Shown: positions 30,306 to 40,069, counted from the stretch's first letter. The stretch: DNA of 56,876 nt from an uncultured beta proteobacterium (GCA_903846025.1 CAIMZP010000059.1:79916-136791); one strand, 5' to 3'. Numbers and translations are program-made. The notes: generated by a model from the letters alone, not told the origin.

Positions 30306-30965
30306 GTGAATAAGCGTAATCTACAAGGAGCATTTCTATTTTTGATAAGCCTTTTTCTTGCGAGTATTGCGATGGCAATTGAAATACCTAAATATTCTGT
30401 ACTAGAAAGCTCGAATTCATTTGAGTTGCGTGCCTATGCACCTTTAATTTTGGCCGAGGTGCAGGTTGAGGGTCATCTAGATGATGCATCGAGCCAAGGA
30501 TTTCGGTTGATAGCTGCTTATATCTTTGGAAAAAATCAAGCTAATGACAAAATTAGTATGACTGCGCCAGTAACAATTGAGTCAAAGAGCGCGGACAGTG
30601 GTCAGAAAATTGCCATGACAGCACCCGTCACTATCCAAGCAGGTAATTCTAAAGATGAGGTATCAACAAAAAAATTATGGACCGTGTCATTTGTAATGCC
30701 TTCCGAATACACGCTTGCCACTTTACCTAAGCCACTTGACCCAAAAGTGCTTATCAAAGAATTGCCTGCAGAAAAAAAAGCAGTGATTTCATTTTCTGGC
30801 TTTTACAGCGAAGATAAAGTGACTGAAAAAACTAAAGCACTACAAGATTGGATTAAAGAAAAAAACTGGCAGTCCATAGGTGAGCCTCAGTTTGCTCGTT
30901 ACAATCCGCCCTGGACTTTGCCATTCTTACGTCGCAATGAAGTCCTGATCCAAGTTCGTGATTAA
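30306..30965 (+). CDS. SOUL family heme-binding-like exported protein
   Basis: The best start is GTG at 30306, which begins a signal peptide (NKRNLQGAFLFLISLFLA, cut near AMAIE). The in-frame ATG at 30258 lies inside the previous gene. The mature part fits the SOUL family: EIPKYSVLESSNSFELRAYAP, FGKNQANDKISMTAPVTIES and the C-terminal FARYNPPWTLPFLRRNEVLI. Such proteins bind heme or tetrapyrroles in some organisms, but bacterial roles are poorly defined. It is probably periplasmic, with 219 residues. Confidence 0.85.
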   Translation: MNKRNLQGAFLFLISLFLASIAMAIEIPKYSVLESSNSFELRAYAPLILAEVQVEGHLDDASSQGFRLIAAYIFGKNQANDKISMTAPVTIESKSADSGQKIAMTAPVTIQAGNSKDEVSTKKLWTVSFVMPSEYTLATLPKPLDPKVLIKELPAEKKAVISFSGFYSEDKVTEKTKALQDWIKEKNWQSIGEPQFARYNPPWTLPFLRRNEVLIQVRD

Positions 30966-30996
30966 GCGCAATAGAAGGTCGACCTTTTCCATCTCA

Positions 30997-31878
30997 TTAA
31001 ACTTCAAAACTCTTCAATAAAAACTGGGCGCCACTGTTTTGCCCTAGGGCGCGTACCAAAACAGGCAGCGCCTTCTCAAGATATTTTTCTAATGTCCATG
31101 GTGGGTTGATGATAAACATACCGCTAGCTTGAAGGCGACGCTCCCCAGGTGTATTCTCCACACGTAGTTCAGCATTTAGCCATGAACGTGCGTGAGAGTT
31201 AGCGATCTTCTTCATGCGCTCAGGTAGGGCAGCAGACTCTCTTCTAGAGATAATGGGGTACCAAATCGCATAGCAGCCTGTTGCAAAGCGCTGTAATGCT
31301 TCCTCAACTGTTGACTCGAGATATCGATAGTCTTGCTTATCCTCATAAGAGGGGTCAATTAATACAAGACCCCTTCTACTTGGGGGCGGCAATAAACCTT
31401 TTAATCTTGTAAAACTGTCTTCTGCATAAATATCTATTTGTTTTACCTGCTTTAATTGACCCATATTGTGGCGCAGGATATCAATTTCTTTGGGGTGCAA
31501 CTCAAATAGCTTCAGGCGATCTTGAGGTCTTAATAGGCGAGCCAGTATAAATGGAGATCCTGGATAAAAATTGAGTTCATTATCAGGATTTTCCATCTCA
31601 ATGCATTCTAAGTAGCGTTGAATGCTCTCGTCAAATTGGTTGCTGGATTCTGCACGGTCCTGAGCGAACTTCTTAAGGCGATAAATTCCGCAATCTGCCT
31701 CGTTGCTTACAATGGCAAACCCATCTTTCAGGTTATAAATACCAGCCCCTGCATGAGTATCAATAATGGTTATTGCGCCTGGTTTTTCTTGGAGGTATTC
31801 AACTAAATGAATGAGAATAAGGTGCTTTAAAATATCCGCATGGCTGCCCGCATGAAAGGCGTGTCGATAGCTAAACAT
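30997..31878 (-). CDS. rlmJ: 23S rRNA (adenine-2030-N6)-methyltransferase
   Basis: RlmJ methylates A2030 of 23S rRNA. The N-terminus MFSYRHAFHAGSHADILKH is diagnostic. The SAM-binding region TIIDTHAGAGIYNL and the catalytic motif GLVLIDPSYEDK (a DPPY variant with Ser) follow. The 293-residue length is normal. It ends convergently with the SOUL gene, with a 31-base gap. Confidence 0.93.
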   Translation of the reverse strand: MFSYRHAFHAGSHADILKHLILIHLVEYLQEKPGAITIIDTHAGAGIYNLKDGFAIVSNEADCGIYRLKKFAQDRAESSNQFDESIQRYLECIEMENPDNELNFYPGSPFILARLLRPQDRLKLFELHPKEIDILRHNMGQLKQVKQIDIYAEDSFTRLKGLLPPPSRRGLVLIDPSYEDKQDYRYLESTVEEALQRFATGCYAIWYPIISRRESAALPERMKKIANSHARSWLNAELRVENTPGERRLQASGMFIINPPWTLEKYLEKALPVLVRALGQNSGAQFLLKSFEV

Positions 31879-31884
31879 GTTTAA

Positions 31885-32682
31885 TTATTCTGACTTAATG
31901 AATTGGTTTTTTGTAAATAAAGCCAACGTAATGGCAATAAGAAATGCAGATGCATATTGCAGGGGAAGGTTGAGTACGAGATCCATGGTTTGAGTCAGGA
32001 GAGAGTACATTGCAAATACTCCCCCAAGCGCAATAATCCGAGACCATATTTTTGTAGGGGTGAGCTGATTCTTAGGGATAAATTGAACAAGTAATGCGCC
32101 TAGCATGCCGCACCATAAACCACAGGCCATTCCACCTAACACATCTATCAGCCAATGGGCTCCGACACCAATTCTTGAAAGCCCGACCAAGGTGGCCATG
32201 AAAAACACTAAAAGCATTGGCCGACGTGATTCTTTAGCGCAGGAGAAATAAAGTGCGGTTGCGATGGCAAAAGCCGTCAAAGTGTGACCAGAAGGAAAAG
32301 CTTTCAATAAAAGCGGTTCACCAATGCGATAAAAACTACCTTCACTTAGGATGCTAGCTGGTCTTGGTGAGTCGAATGTAGATTTTAAAATAACGCTGGT
32401 AATTGCAGAAAAGACTCCAGCAATAATGCCCGCGGTCAATAGTCGTGGAGCGAAAAGCAACAGTGGAAAGCAGATGGCAAAAATACCCCAGCCATTTCCT
32501 AAAAATGTAAGCCATGCCCAAATCGTGTCAGGCACGTACTGTGTAAATGTATTAATGAATAAAAATGTGGCAGTTTGAAATCCGCCAGCATAAATAGCAG
32601 CCGTGAGCGCTAATGGAAGTAGCGGGATGCACCAAACCCAGTTTGGACCAATTGCATGAATTGCACCTTGGCGCTCACCCAC
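31885..32682 (-). CDS. PAP2 superfamily membrane phosphatase
   Basis: The membrane protein carries the three PAP2 phosphatase motifs: KSTFDSPRP, FPSGHTLTAF and SRIGVGAHWLIDVLGG. This suggests action on a lipid phosphate such as undecaprenyl diphosphate, phosphatidate or a lipid A phosphate. A GTG at 32682, overlapping the upstream GT9 stop by eight bases and behind a GGAG site, gives 265 residues. A longer ATG at 32799 would run 125 bases into the GT9 gene with an unconserved extension. It lies in an envelope glycan cluster. Confidence 0.82.
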   Translation of the reverse strand: MGERQGAIHAIGPNWVWCIPLLPLALTAAIYAGGFQTATFLFINTFTQYVPDTIWAWLTFLGNGWGIFAICFPLLLFAPRLLTAGIIAGVFSAITSVILKSTFDSPRPASILSEGSFYRIGEPLLLKAFPSGHTLTAFAIATALYFSCAKESRRPMLLVFFMATLVGLSRIGVGAHWLIDVLGGMACGLWCGMLGALLVQFIPKNQLTPTKIWSRIIALGGVFAMYSLLTQTMDLVLNLPLQYASAFLIAITLALFTKNQFIKSE

Positions 32683-33913
32683 GTAGCTGCTGCTCCATCT
32701 TCTCAAGCACTTCTGAGACAGTAATAGCTTGCATGCAAATATTATTTTGACATGGTGTTTTACGATGATTTGCCGCGCTGACACAAGGTGAGCACGCAAG
32801 ATTGGCGGTAATGGAAATCGAATTTCCTACCGAACCATATAGAGCGGGGGTTTCCGGACCAAAGAGAACGACTGTTCGCAGTGGCGTAACGGCCGAAAAA
32901 TGACCGGGTCCTGAATCATTTGTGACCATGACGTCTGATAGCGTGTAGAGCGACGGCAACTCTGCAAAGCTTACTTGACCAGCAAAGTTTAAGGCATGCT
33001 TCACATTGGCTACTGTTCGTACCTTTTCCACGTACTCAAATTCTGAAGGGGAGCCAGTGATCAAAATGAGATCTGCGGGAAAACGTTGGTGTAGTAATTT
33101 TATGAGTTCAGAAAAGCGTTGTTGTGCCCAACGCCTTTGTGGAAGTAAATCACTTGCGTTGGGATTGACTAAAATCAAGCGCTGTTTACCTTGAGTAAAC
33201 TCAATATCAGAATCCTTGCTGAGTTTTTCAATTCGATCACGGACAGTATTTAAAGTGGTAGGGTTAATAATGGCTTGTTCTAGACGGACTTCAGAATCAG
33301 CAATATGTATTTTGCTAAAAGGAACTTCAATATTTTTGGCGAATGCCGCATGGATTAGGGAGAGGAAGTTTTTAGTAATATGAATATGCGGGTTGTAATG
33401 TACCTTGCGCGTCAACATGAAGCCACGCCACAAACCTTCACCATGAAATATGTGATATCCAACCCGTCGACGAGCTCCGCAAAGACCAGTTAGTAAGGCC
33501 GTAAATCGAGAAAACAATTCCAAATCAATGGCTGTATCAATACGATGCTTTCGCGCAATTATCAAAAATCGCAGAGTATCTTTTATTAAACCGCCTATGC
33601 TTGAAGAGTCAATGGTAAAAATATTCTCTGGTTTAACTGTATTTAACAGTGTCAGGCTAGCGCGATTACTTTTAAATATCAAAAAGAATAATTCAGCACC
33701 GCGTGCCTGTGCATTGCGCATGGCAGGATCAACAAGAATCGCACTACCCATTTCCGATAACTCAATAAAGAGTAATTTTTTCGGAGCCTCTGGACCACGG
33801 CTGGTAATATTTTTTAGGCCATCGAGCAGGGCTACGATTGGGCTCAATAAGGCGCACAGTGGAACACCGACCCAATGATCAATGGCACGCATAGTATTAA
33901 CGCTGATACTCAT
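32675..33913 (-). CDS. Glycosyltransferase family 9 (heptosyltransferase-like)
   Basis: The 412-residue protein resembles ADP-heptose:LPS heptosyltransferases. It has an N-terminal acceptor domain (LLFIELSEMGSAILVDPAM) and a C-terminal donor domain with LILVNPNASDLLPQRRW and MVTNDSGPGHFSAVTP. A cysteine-rich stretch near the end (LACSPCVSAANHRKTPCQNN) is common in this subgroup. It probably adds a sugar to a lipid-linked or LPS core acceptor at the inner face of the inner membrane. The donor is not assignable. Confidence 0.83.
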   Translation of the reverse strand: MSISVNTMRAIDHWVGVPLCALLSPIVALLDGLKNITSRGPEAPKKLLFIELSEMGSAILVDPAMRNAQARGAELFFLIFKSNRASLTLLNTVKPENIFTIDSSSIGGLIKDTLRFLIIARKHRIDTAIDLELFSRFTALLTGLCGARRRVGYHIFHGEGLWRGFMLTRKVHYNPHIHITKNFLSLIHAAFAKNIEVPFSKIHIADSEVRLEQAIINPTTLNTVRDRIEKLSKDSDIEFTQGKQRLILVNPNASDLLPQRRWAQQRFSELIKLLHQRFPADLILITGSPSEFEYVEKVRTVANVKHALNFAGQVSFAELPSLYTLSDVMVTNDSGPGHFSAVTPLRTVVLFGPETPALYGSVGNSISITANLACSPCVSAANHRKTPCQNNICMQAITVSEVLEKMEQQLRG

Positions 33914-33931
33914 AATTTGACTCGAAAAAGG

Positions 33932-34975
33932 TTACTTCCGTTTTAATAAAAAGTAGGCGCCTGGCAATACTGAGATAACCGTTATGGCGCCATAGCTAAT
34001 AGATGCTAGTACTGTAATAGAGGGGTTAACTCCCCAAAGTGCAAGAACGGATGAAAGGGTAGCTTCACGCAAACCCCACCCCGAAATGCTAATAGGTAGC
34101 ATTAGCAAGAGGCTGAGGGCTGGCAGACCAATCATGAGGGCTTCAATAGGGGCATCCACTCCGTATGCTTTTAAGCAGAATAAGAGGCTCAAGATGGTCA
34201 GAAAATGAATGCAGATCGCAAAGGTGGCTTGCACAATATTCATGGGCCAAGAGAAAGCAAGTCTAATCCCGGGAATAGCATTAGACATTTGAAATCGGCC
34301 TAACAAATTTTGTAAAAAGGTTTGAGTAGGCTTCCAGATCAAACCAAATGCCACAAGCAATCCAGCAAGCACCATCCCGCTAATCACAAGGTAACCTAAA
34401 TTCTTACCCCAGGTGGCCAAAATCGCACCACCAAGAATGAGTCCTACGCCACCAAGTAGATTGTTACCGGCTAGACCGACGAAGCGATCAAGCAAGACCA
34501 TGGCAAAACTTAACCGTAATTTGGGGGTAGCATGATCAAGATCAATTGAGCGGTGTAGTTCTTCATCAAGCTTTTTTTCTTCTGCAAACTTGCCACTGCT
34601 AGTGAGATGGGTTGCTGAAATAGCGCGATAACTATCCCCGCCAATCGTACTTGGCAAACCTTGATTTACAAGGCCACCTGCAAAATACAGGCCAATGTAG
34701 GAATGTATGCGGCGCGGAAATCCAACTGCCTCCATAAATTTACCCCAGCGATATCCGCCGCAAACAAAGGCTAGCATCATGCAGCCTAGGGCAGCTAAAA
34801 ACCATAGCGGCCTCATTTTTATTTCAGACTCTAATAAAGCGTGCCAATCGATTCCGCTGGTTGCTTTCCAAAGTAAGGCAATCGACAGCAAAATACGAAT
34901 AGTGGGCCAGGCCCCCTTGAGGATTGTTTTCCACCCATGGATGGCTTTTGGGGTGATTTGGGGTTGTGAACTCAT
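33932..34975 (-). CDS. Flippase-like membrane protein (UPF0104/AglD/MprF-type)
   Basis: The 347-residue protein has about eight membrane segments and motifs of the lysylphosphatidylglycerol-synthase TM/AglD family: GLVNQGLPSTIGGDSYRA, LDRFVGLAGNNLLGG and LPISISGWGLREATLSS. Such proteins are thought to move or handle lipid-linked substrates. It lies between GT39 and GT9 genes, which suggests a role in assembling or decorating a glycan. The specific substrate is unknown. Confidence 0.8.
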   Translation of the reverse strand: MSSQPQITPKAIHGWKTILKGAWPTIRILLSIALLWKATSGIDWHALLESEIKMRPLWFLAALGCMMLAFVCGGYRWGKFMEAVGFPRRIHSYIGLYFAGGLVNQGLPSTIGGDSYRAISATHLTSSGKFAEEKKLDEELHRSIDLDHATPKLRLSFAMVLLDRFVGLAGNNLLGGVGLILGGAILATWGKNLGYLVISGMVLAGLLVAFGLIWKPTQTFLQNLLGRFQMSNAIPGIRLAFSWPMNIVQATFAICIHFLTILSLLFCLKAYGVDAPIEALMIGLPALSLLLMLPISISGWGLREATLSSVLALWGVNPSITVLASISYGAITVISVLPGAYFLLKRK

Positions 34976-35023
34976 AGGCGTAAGGATAATGCCTTGTGAG
35001 CCTAAGGTCTTGAATTTGGTGAA

Positions 35024-36520
35024 TTAGTGCTCTAAGCCAGTGCCTTGCCAATTGCTGCAAAGACTAAATTGAAAGCGAGATAAAACCTGCCCAAAACGAA
35101 GTACTTCTAACTCATCCAAGGGCTCGCAGCGCTCAAATGCCTGATTGGTGCCTATGGGGGAATTAAAGGGCATCCCAGACCAGTTAATCAGCACAACACT
35201 TGCGCCTGCTGGTAATGGACCAAACCAGAGATCAAACTGATCCTGACGTTGATCTAATACAAAAACGGGTATTGGCTTGGCATACCAAGCAGTGCGACTT
35301 CCTAAAGTCCAGTTTTGAACAGCAATGCCCTTGGCATGGGTGGTTTTAGCAAGCTCAGCAGCCTTTTCTCCTGCCATTTTCCAGCCATAAAGATCAGCTA
35401 TTGGATTGGCTTTAATGGTCGTAGAGTTGATTCCTCCAGCAACGACAAAACCAAAACCTACCAAACAAAGGAGTAGTTGGAGGGTAAATAAAATACGGAT
35501 GAACCATCGGTGGTTTATGGACCAAGCCTTAGCAAGCCCTATCCCGGCAAAGGGGGCAAGGCAAAACCAGGCTGGATTTGTCCAGTGTGGCAGGCTACCC
35601 CCACCAGAGAGTGAGGTAAAAATACTAAATGGAATAAAAAAGAAGCTTAGCAAAGAGAGTAAGGAGGGCTTATTGGAGTGCCAGCAGTCTTTGAAGAAGG
35701 TATAGACCCCCATTAGGATCAGCGGCCCAAAACACACAACTTGAATGCCAATGAATGCGGCTACCCTGCGCCAGGCCCAAGTGTTTCCAGCGCCATGAGC
35801 AATTTGATATTTGAATGAAATCCAGTTATTTACCCAATTCCAATAAAGGACTGGGAAAATTAAAACAAAAGCAATAAAAAGTGCCAGCCAAAAACCCGCT
35901 TTACTAATCCAAGGTTTTTTTGTGGAGACTAGGAGGACCAAGAGTAGTGCAAATGCAGTAAATGCAGCTGTGTACTTACTTAGGCCAGCCAAGCCAAGTA
36001 GTACCCCTGTAATTATCCAATCAACTAATGTGAATTCATCTTTTTTAAGCCAGCGCAGAGCCATTAGCATGAGGCCAAGACTGAGCGGCGTCAGAATGGT
36101 GTCGGGCAATAACCCAATCGCGAGTATATTAGGAACGGGGGCCGCAATCACCGCTAAGATAGCCATGAATCCGCATGCGGGTGCTGATGGCAGGATGTTG
36201 GTTAAATACCCAGAGTTACGACCCTGCATTAAATGGTGAACTTTAATGGTCACTTGATAGACCAAATACATGGATAAAAGCCATAGAGCTTCAGGAATGA
36301 TGCGAATGATTCCTTCGGTGGAGTTTAGGGTTACTAGCGGCCACTGAATCCATCCCACGAGCGGGGGGTGGTCAAAATAGCTCAAGGCTAAATGTTTGGC
36401 ATAAAGTGCGTAATGCGCTTCATCTACCGAGAATTCAATTGAGAACCCTAAAGCAAAATGCAATGCTGCAGCAATGCAAATGCAAATTACGGCCCAGGTA
36501 GAAGGGGATTGATGGCGCAT
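35024..36520 (-). CDS. Glycosyltransferase family 39 membrane protein (ArnT/PMT-like)
   Basis: This multi-spanning protein (about 498 residues from ATG 36520) has the GT39 signature SVDEAHYALYAKHLALSYFDHPPLVGW near the N-terminus, where the Asp-Glu pair is the expected catalytic site. It also has GLAGLSKYTAAFTAFAL. Family members use polyprenyl-phosphate sugars to modify lipid A or proteins at the periplasmic face. A longer frame reaches 36640, but this would overlap the divergent DUF3047 gene and precede the first membrane helix with a polar stretch. Confidence 0.82.
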   Translation of the reverse strand: MRHQSPSTWAVICICIAAALHFALGFSIEFSVDEAHYALYAKHLALSYFDHPPLVGWIQWPLVTLNSTEGIIRIIPEALWLLSMYLVYQVTIKVHHLMQGRNSGYLTNILPSAPACGFMAILAVIAAPVPNILAIGLLPDTILTPLSLGLMLMALRWLKKDEFTLVDWIITGVLLGLAGLSKYTAAFTAFALLLVLLVSTKKPWISKAGFWLALFIAFVLIFPVLYWNWVNNWISFKYQIAHGAGNTWAWRRVAAFIGIQVVCFGPLILMGVYTFFKDCWHSNKPSLLSLLSFFFIPFSIFTSLSGGGSLPHWTNPAWFCLAPFAGIGLAKAWSINHRWFIRILFTLQLLLCLVGFGFVVAGGINSTTIKANPIADLYGWKMAGEKAAELAKTTHAKGIAVQNWTLGSRTAWYAKPIPVFVLDQRQDQFDLWFGPLPAGASVVLINWSGMPFNSPIGTNQAFERCEPLDELEVLRFGQVLSRFQFSLCSNWQGTGLEH

Positions 36521-36586
36521 TTGAATCTTTATTAAATAGTCTCGAATGATTTTAGACTTAGTTACCCGTTTATTTGGGACAATTGC

Positions 36587-37426
36587 ATGATGATCAGATC
36601 CTCCTTTACTCTTTTTAAGCTCTTTATCAAGAGTAGGCAAGCCATCTTGTATATCAGTTTTATTGCGTTTTTGTCTTTAGGGGGCTGCGCTGGGTTCTCT
36701 GGAGACTCTGTACAAGATGAGTCAGGCCAAACATTTAATGCAGATCAATTACCCACTCAGGAGGACCTCCCTAGATTTTCTACTGAGAAGCCGCATGAGG
36801 GGGTGCCAGAGGGGTGGCACTTTTACCGGATAGCACCTTATAAGAAAAATACGATCTATCGTCTCGAGAGCTACCAAGGTAAAACAGTTTTAAGTGCCAG
36901 CTCTAAGACTTCCGCCTCTGGCCTTGCCGTCAAACTGCGTCCCAGATTAGCGCAAAATCTTTGGCTAAAGTGGGAGTGGAAAGCCGTTGGAGCATTAACA
37001 CAAGCTGATAATGCAGATAAGAAATATGATGATGCCCCCCTCAGAATTTTGGTCGCATTTGATGGCAATAAATCTAAACTTTCCCTTAAGGAAAAGTTAA
37101 ATTTTGAAATGGCTAATTTAATTAGCGGGCAAGAAATGCCTTATGCCACTGTTATGTATATCTGGTCAGGGAAGACGCCAATAAATACCGTTTTGGATAA
37201 TGCACATACTTCGCGCCTCAAAATGATTGTGGTGGATTCTGGTTGGGAGGGTGTTGGCGAATGGCGTAAACATGAGCGTGATCTTACGGCAGATTACAAG
37301 TTGGCTTATGGTGAGAGTCCTGGCAACATAGTTGGCATTGCGCTACTTACGGATACGGACAATACTAAATCCGAGACGCGTGCACTTTATGGTGATATTG
37401 AATTAATTCGCAAGAATCCAAAATAG
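36587..37426 (+). CDS. DUF3047 putative lipoprotein
   Basis: The 279-residue protein has a hydrophobic segment ending in LSLGGCAGF, a likely lipobox. The body matches DUF3047: GWHFYRIAPYKKNTIYRLE, LWLKWEWKAVG, RILVAFDGNK and GDIELIRK. It probably has a beta-sandwich fold. The function is unknown. It is divergent from the GT39 gene, so a link to envelope glycans is possible but unproven. Confidence 0.75.
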   Translation: MMIRSSFTLFKLFIKSRQAILYISFIAFLSLGGCAGFSGDSVQDESGQTFNADQLPTQEDLPRFSTEKPHEGVPEGWHFYRIAPYKKNTIYRLESYQGKTVLSASSKTSASGLAVKLRPRLAQNLWLKWEWKAVGALTQADNADKKYDDAPLRILVAFDGNKSKLSLKEKLNFEMANLISGQEMPYATVMYIWSGKTPINTVLDNAHTSRLKMIVVDSGWEGVGEWRKHERDLTADYKLAYGESPGNIVGIALLTDTDNTKSETRALYGDIELIRKNPK

Positions 37427-37441
37427 ATAAGCCTCGGAGCA

Positions 37442-39745
37442 CTACCCATTTCTTTGTGGATAACTGGGTCGCCATCGTTTTAAAAGCAAAGCATTACTAA
37501 GCACAAAAAAACTGGAGAGTGCCATAGCGCTTCCTGCCAGCATAGGTGATAAATAGCCTAGTGCAGCCAAAGGAATGCCAGTTGCATTAAATGCAAAAGC
37601 CCAAAACAAGTTTTGCTGAATCTTGCTCCAGGTTTTTTGAGAGATATTGATTGCATCAACCACTAACCCAGGATCACCGTGCATTAAGGTAATGCCAGCA
37701 GCTTGCATCGCTACATCGGTACCAGTAGACATCGCCATACCAACATCTGCCATCGCTAAAGCGGGGGCATCGTTTACCCCATCGCCAATCATGGCAACCC
37801 ATTGGCGGTGTTTGCCGCTGCCAATCTTTTGTAAGCTCTGAATGATTTGCGCTTTATTTCCCGGCATGACTTGCGCAAATACCTTATCAATGCCAATCGT
37901 ATTGCCTACTCGAGTTGCGGCTGCCAAGTTATCGCCAGATAACATCACCGAGCGAATATGTAAAGCCTGAAGAGAAGAAATAGCTGCCTTAGCATTTGGT
38001 TTTATTTCGTCACCAAATATAATCATGGCAATAGGTGACGAGGTATTGTCACCAAAGGACTCCAGCTTCATTAGTATCGACACTGTTTGGCCAAGATCAA
38101 AGCCTGCCCGCGCCATTTTAAGAATATTTTTGTAGTCGGAATGCGCTTCTAGGGATGCGACGCTCTGTAAGCAAATATGCTTTCCAGCATAAGGGCCTGA
38201 AGTTGGAGTGCCTTCTATCCCGATGCCGGGAAGAGTTCTGCTACCGGAACTGGCAATAGGTTCGATGTTTTTTTTCTGTGCCGCATCCAATAAGGCTATA
38301 GCAAGAGGGTGCTCGCTGCCTAATTGAAGTCCTGCCGCAGTAGCGAGTATTTGATCGGCATTTATAGGTGCGTCGGAATATGGAAGCAATGTAAGTAATC
38401 TGGGCTTGCCAACGGTAAGTGTGCCCGTCTTATCAAAGGCGACAATATTGAGTCGATGTGCTAGCTCAAGTACTTGAGGATCTTTAATTAAGATGCCAAA
38501 GCGGGCTGCTACCCCTGTCCCAGACATGATGGCAGCAGGGGTAGCCAACCCTAAGGCGCAAGGGCATGCGATGACCAGCACGGATACTGCTCGCAAAATT
38601 GCAATGGATACAGAATCTAAAAAATACCAGTTGGTTATTGCTGTGATGAGTGCAATCGCAATGACGGTAGGTACAAAAAAACCACTGATTTTGTCTACTA
38701 GCTTCTGTATCGGTGCTTTTTGGGTTTGCGCGTCCTCTACTAGGGCGATGATCTTTGCTAGAACACTTTCGACTCCTATTGCTTGTGCCTCTACGACCAA
38801 AAGACCTTCACCATTTAGGGCTCCACCAATAACTGTTGAGCCAACTACTTTTTTTACGGGATTACTTTCCCCTGTTAGAAGTGATTCATCAACATGGCTT
38901 ACGCCCAGTAGAATATTTCCGTCTACCGGTATGCGCTCGCCAGGCAAAACCAGCACTCGATCCCGCGGAAGAATTTGATCTAAAGGTAGCTCACGGTAAT
39001 GATCTAGCGGGACATCATCAGCAATGGTCAGATTTGCATTAAGTACCTTTGCGCATTCAGGCCACAGCTTTTGGAGGGCGCGAATGGCTTCGCTGGTTTG
39101 CTGTTTTGCGCGAGCCTCTAACCATTTACCTAGCAAGACCATGCAGATGATGACAGCCGAGCCCTCAAAATAAAGTTCATGTGGTGCATGGTTGGTACTC
39201 AGCATTTGGTAGAGACTCAGTCCATATGCCGAGCTGGTACCGAGTGCAACCAATAAATCCATATTGCCAGCGCCAGCCATCAGTGATTTATAGCCTGCTT
39301 TATAAAAGCGCCAGCCCAAAATAAATTGGACGGGAGTTGCTAATGCTAATTGCAATTCTGGTGGCAGTGACCAATGAATTCCAAAGGGCATTAAGAGCAT
39401 CGGAAATACTAGTGGGGCCGAAATAGTAAAACTCAGCAGGACGCGCCCCAAGCCATCAGAACCCCAAAATAACTTTGCCCCAGATGGATTGCCGCCACCA
39501 TTGATGAGGCTTTCTTTAGCTTCATAACCTGCTTTATTAATCGAGGCAATGATTTCTTCAACGCTGATCGGTGAGCCCTGCTTAATCCGAATTCGAGCCT
39601 GTTCCGTTGCTAAATTTACAGTGGCCACTTCAATATCTGGAATTTTGGCTAAAGCTTTTTCAACGCGACCCACACAGGAAGCGCAGGTCATCCCTCCTAT
39701 ATCAAGCATGAAAAAATCAGAATTTACCGGTTTTTTGGTATTCAT
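37442..39745 (-). CDS. copA: Copper-exporting P1B-type ATPase
   Basis: CopA exports Cu(I) from the cytoplasm. The 767-residue protein has one N-terminal metal-binding domain (GGMTCASCVGRVEKAL). The transmembrane CPC is in VIACPCALGLATPAAIMSG, the phosphorylation site in FDKTGTLTVGKP, the HP motif in GSEHPLAIALL and the hinge in MIGDGVNDAPALAMADVG. C-terminal membrane motifs are AFAFNATGIP and MALSSFFVLSNAL. The classical YN of Cu pumps is FN here, so specificity is likely but not certain. It is divergent from a CopZ-like chaperone. Confidence 0.93.
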   Translation of the reverse strand: MNTKKPVNSDFFMLDIGGMTCASCVGRVEKALAKIPDIEVATVNLATEQARIRIKQGSPISVEEIIASINKAGYEAKESLINGGGNPSGAKLFWGSDGLGRVLLSFTISAPLVFPMLLMPFGIHWSLPPELQLALATPVQFILGWRFYKAGYKSLMAGAGNMDLLVALGTSSAYGLSLYQMLSTNHAPHELYFEGSAVIICMVLLGKWLEARAKQQTSEAIRALQKLWPECAKVLNANLTIADDVPLDHYRELPLDQILPRDRVLVLPGERIPVDGNILLGVSHVDESLLTGESNPVKKVVGSTVIGGALNGEGLLVVEAQAIGVESVLAKIIALVEDAQTQKAPIQKLVDKISGFFVPTVIAIALITAITNWYFLDSVSIAILRAVSVLVIACPCALGLATPAAIMSGTGVAARFGILIKDPQVLELAHRLNIVAFDKTGTLTVGKPRLLTLLPYSDAPINADQILATAAGLQLGSEHPLAIALLDAAQKKNIEPIASSGSRTLPGIGIEGTPTSGPYAGKHICLQSVASLEAHSDYKNILKMARAGFDLGQTVSILMKLESFGDNTSSPIAMIIFGDEIKPNAKAAISSLQALHIRSVMLSGDNLAAATRVGNTIGIDKVFAQVMPGNKAQIIQSLQKIGSGKHRQWVAMIGDGVNDAPALAMADVGMAMSTGTDVAMQAAGITLMHGDPGLVVDAINISQKTWSKIQQNLFWAFAFNATGIPLAALGYLSPMLAGSAMALSSFFVLSNALLLKRWRPSYPQRNG

Positions 39746-39817
39746 ATATAAGATAATCTACAGCAATCCCCAAAAAATGGCTTATTTCCATTTCTCAAGA
39801 TTATTAAAAGGTAATTT

Positions 39818-40012
39818 ATGTTTAATCTCAAAGTTTCAGGAATGACTTGTGGTGGCTGTATTGATGCCTTAACACGAGCAGTTCAGGCGCAAGATCCTCG
39901 TGCGAGCGTTCGAGCTGACTTGGTAACTCAAATGGTTAGCCTTGAAACCAGCCTATCTCCCGAGTTGGCCGCTCAACTCATATCGGATGCAGGCTTTCCA
40001 GTTTCCAATTAA
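39818..40012 (+). CDS. CopZ-like copper chaperone (HMA domain)
   Basis: The protein is a 64-residue single heavy-metal-associated domain: MFNLKVSGMTCGGCIDALTRA, with the metal-binding CGGC. The ferredoxin-like fold passes Cu(I) to CopA, whose gene is divergent 72 bases away. No CueR-type palindrome is evident in that gap. A terminator-like hairpin follows directly after the stop. Confidence 0.88.
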   Translation: MFNLKVSGMTCGGCIDALTRAVQAQDPRASVRADLVTQMVSLETSLSPELAAQLISDAGFPVSN

Positions 40013-40014
40013 GA

Positions 40015-40069
40015 TTTGCTTAAACCCTTCCTGACTGCAGTGGGATGATTTCGTTTTAAGCAAATTTTT
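40015..40069 (+). terminator. Probable Rho-independent terminator after the copper chaperone gene
   Basis: TTTGCTTAAAC (40015-40025) pairs with GTTTTAAGCAAA (40053-40064), leaving one bulged T, and is followed by five T. The 27-base loop is large, so strength is uncertain. The location, two bases after the stop codon, supports the call. Confidence 0.5.

Noticed and set aside
30975..30986. Perfect palindrome AAGGTCGACCTT between the SOUL and rlmJ genes
   Set aside because: It has no loop and no real U-tract, so it is not a credible terminator, and no regulator consensus fits.
32683..32799. Longer N-terminus for the PAP2 protein
   Set aside because: It lies wholly inside the preceding GT9 gene and is not hydrophobic or family-like; the GTG at 32682 fits better.
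38493..38978. 161-codon open frame on the plus strand inside copA
   Set aside because: It is antisense to conserved copA motifs and has no ribosome site or domain.
39746..39817. CueR-type operator between copA and the copper chaperone
   Set aside because: No ACCTTCC-like inverted repeat with the expected spacing is present; control remains unknown.
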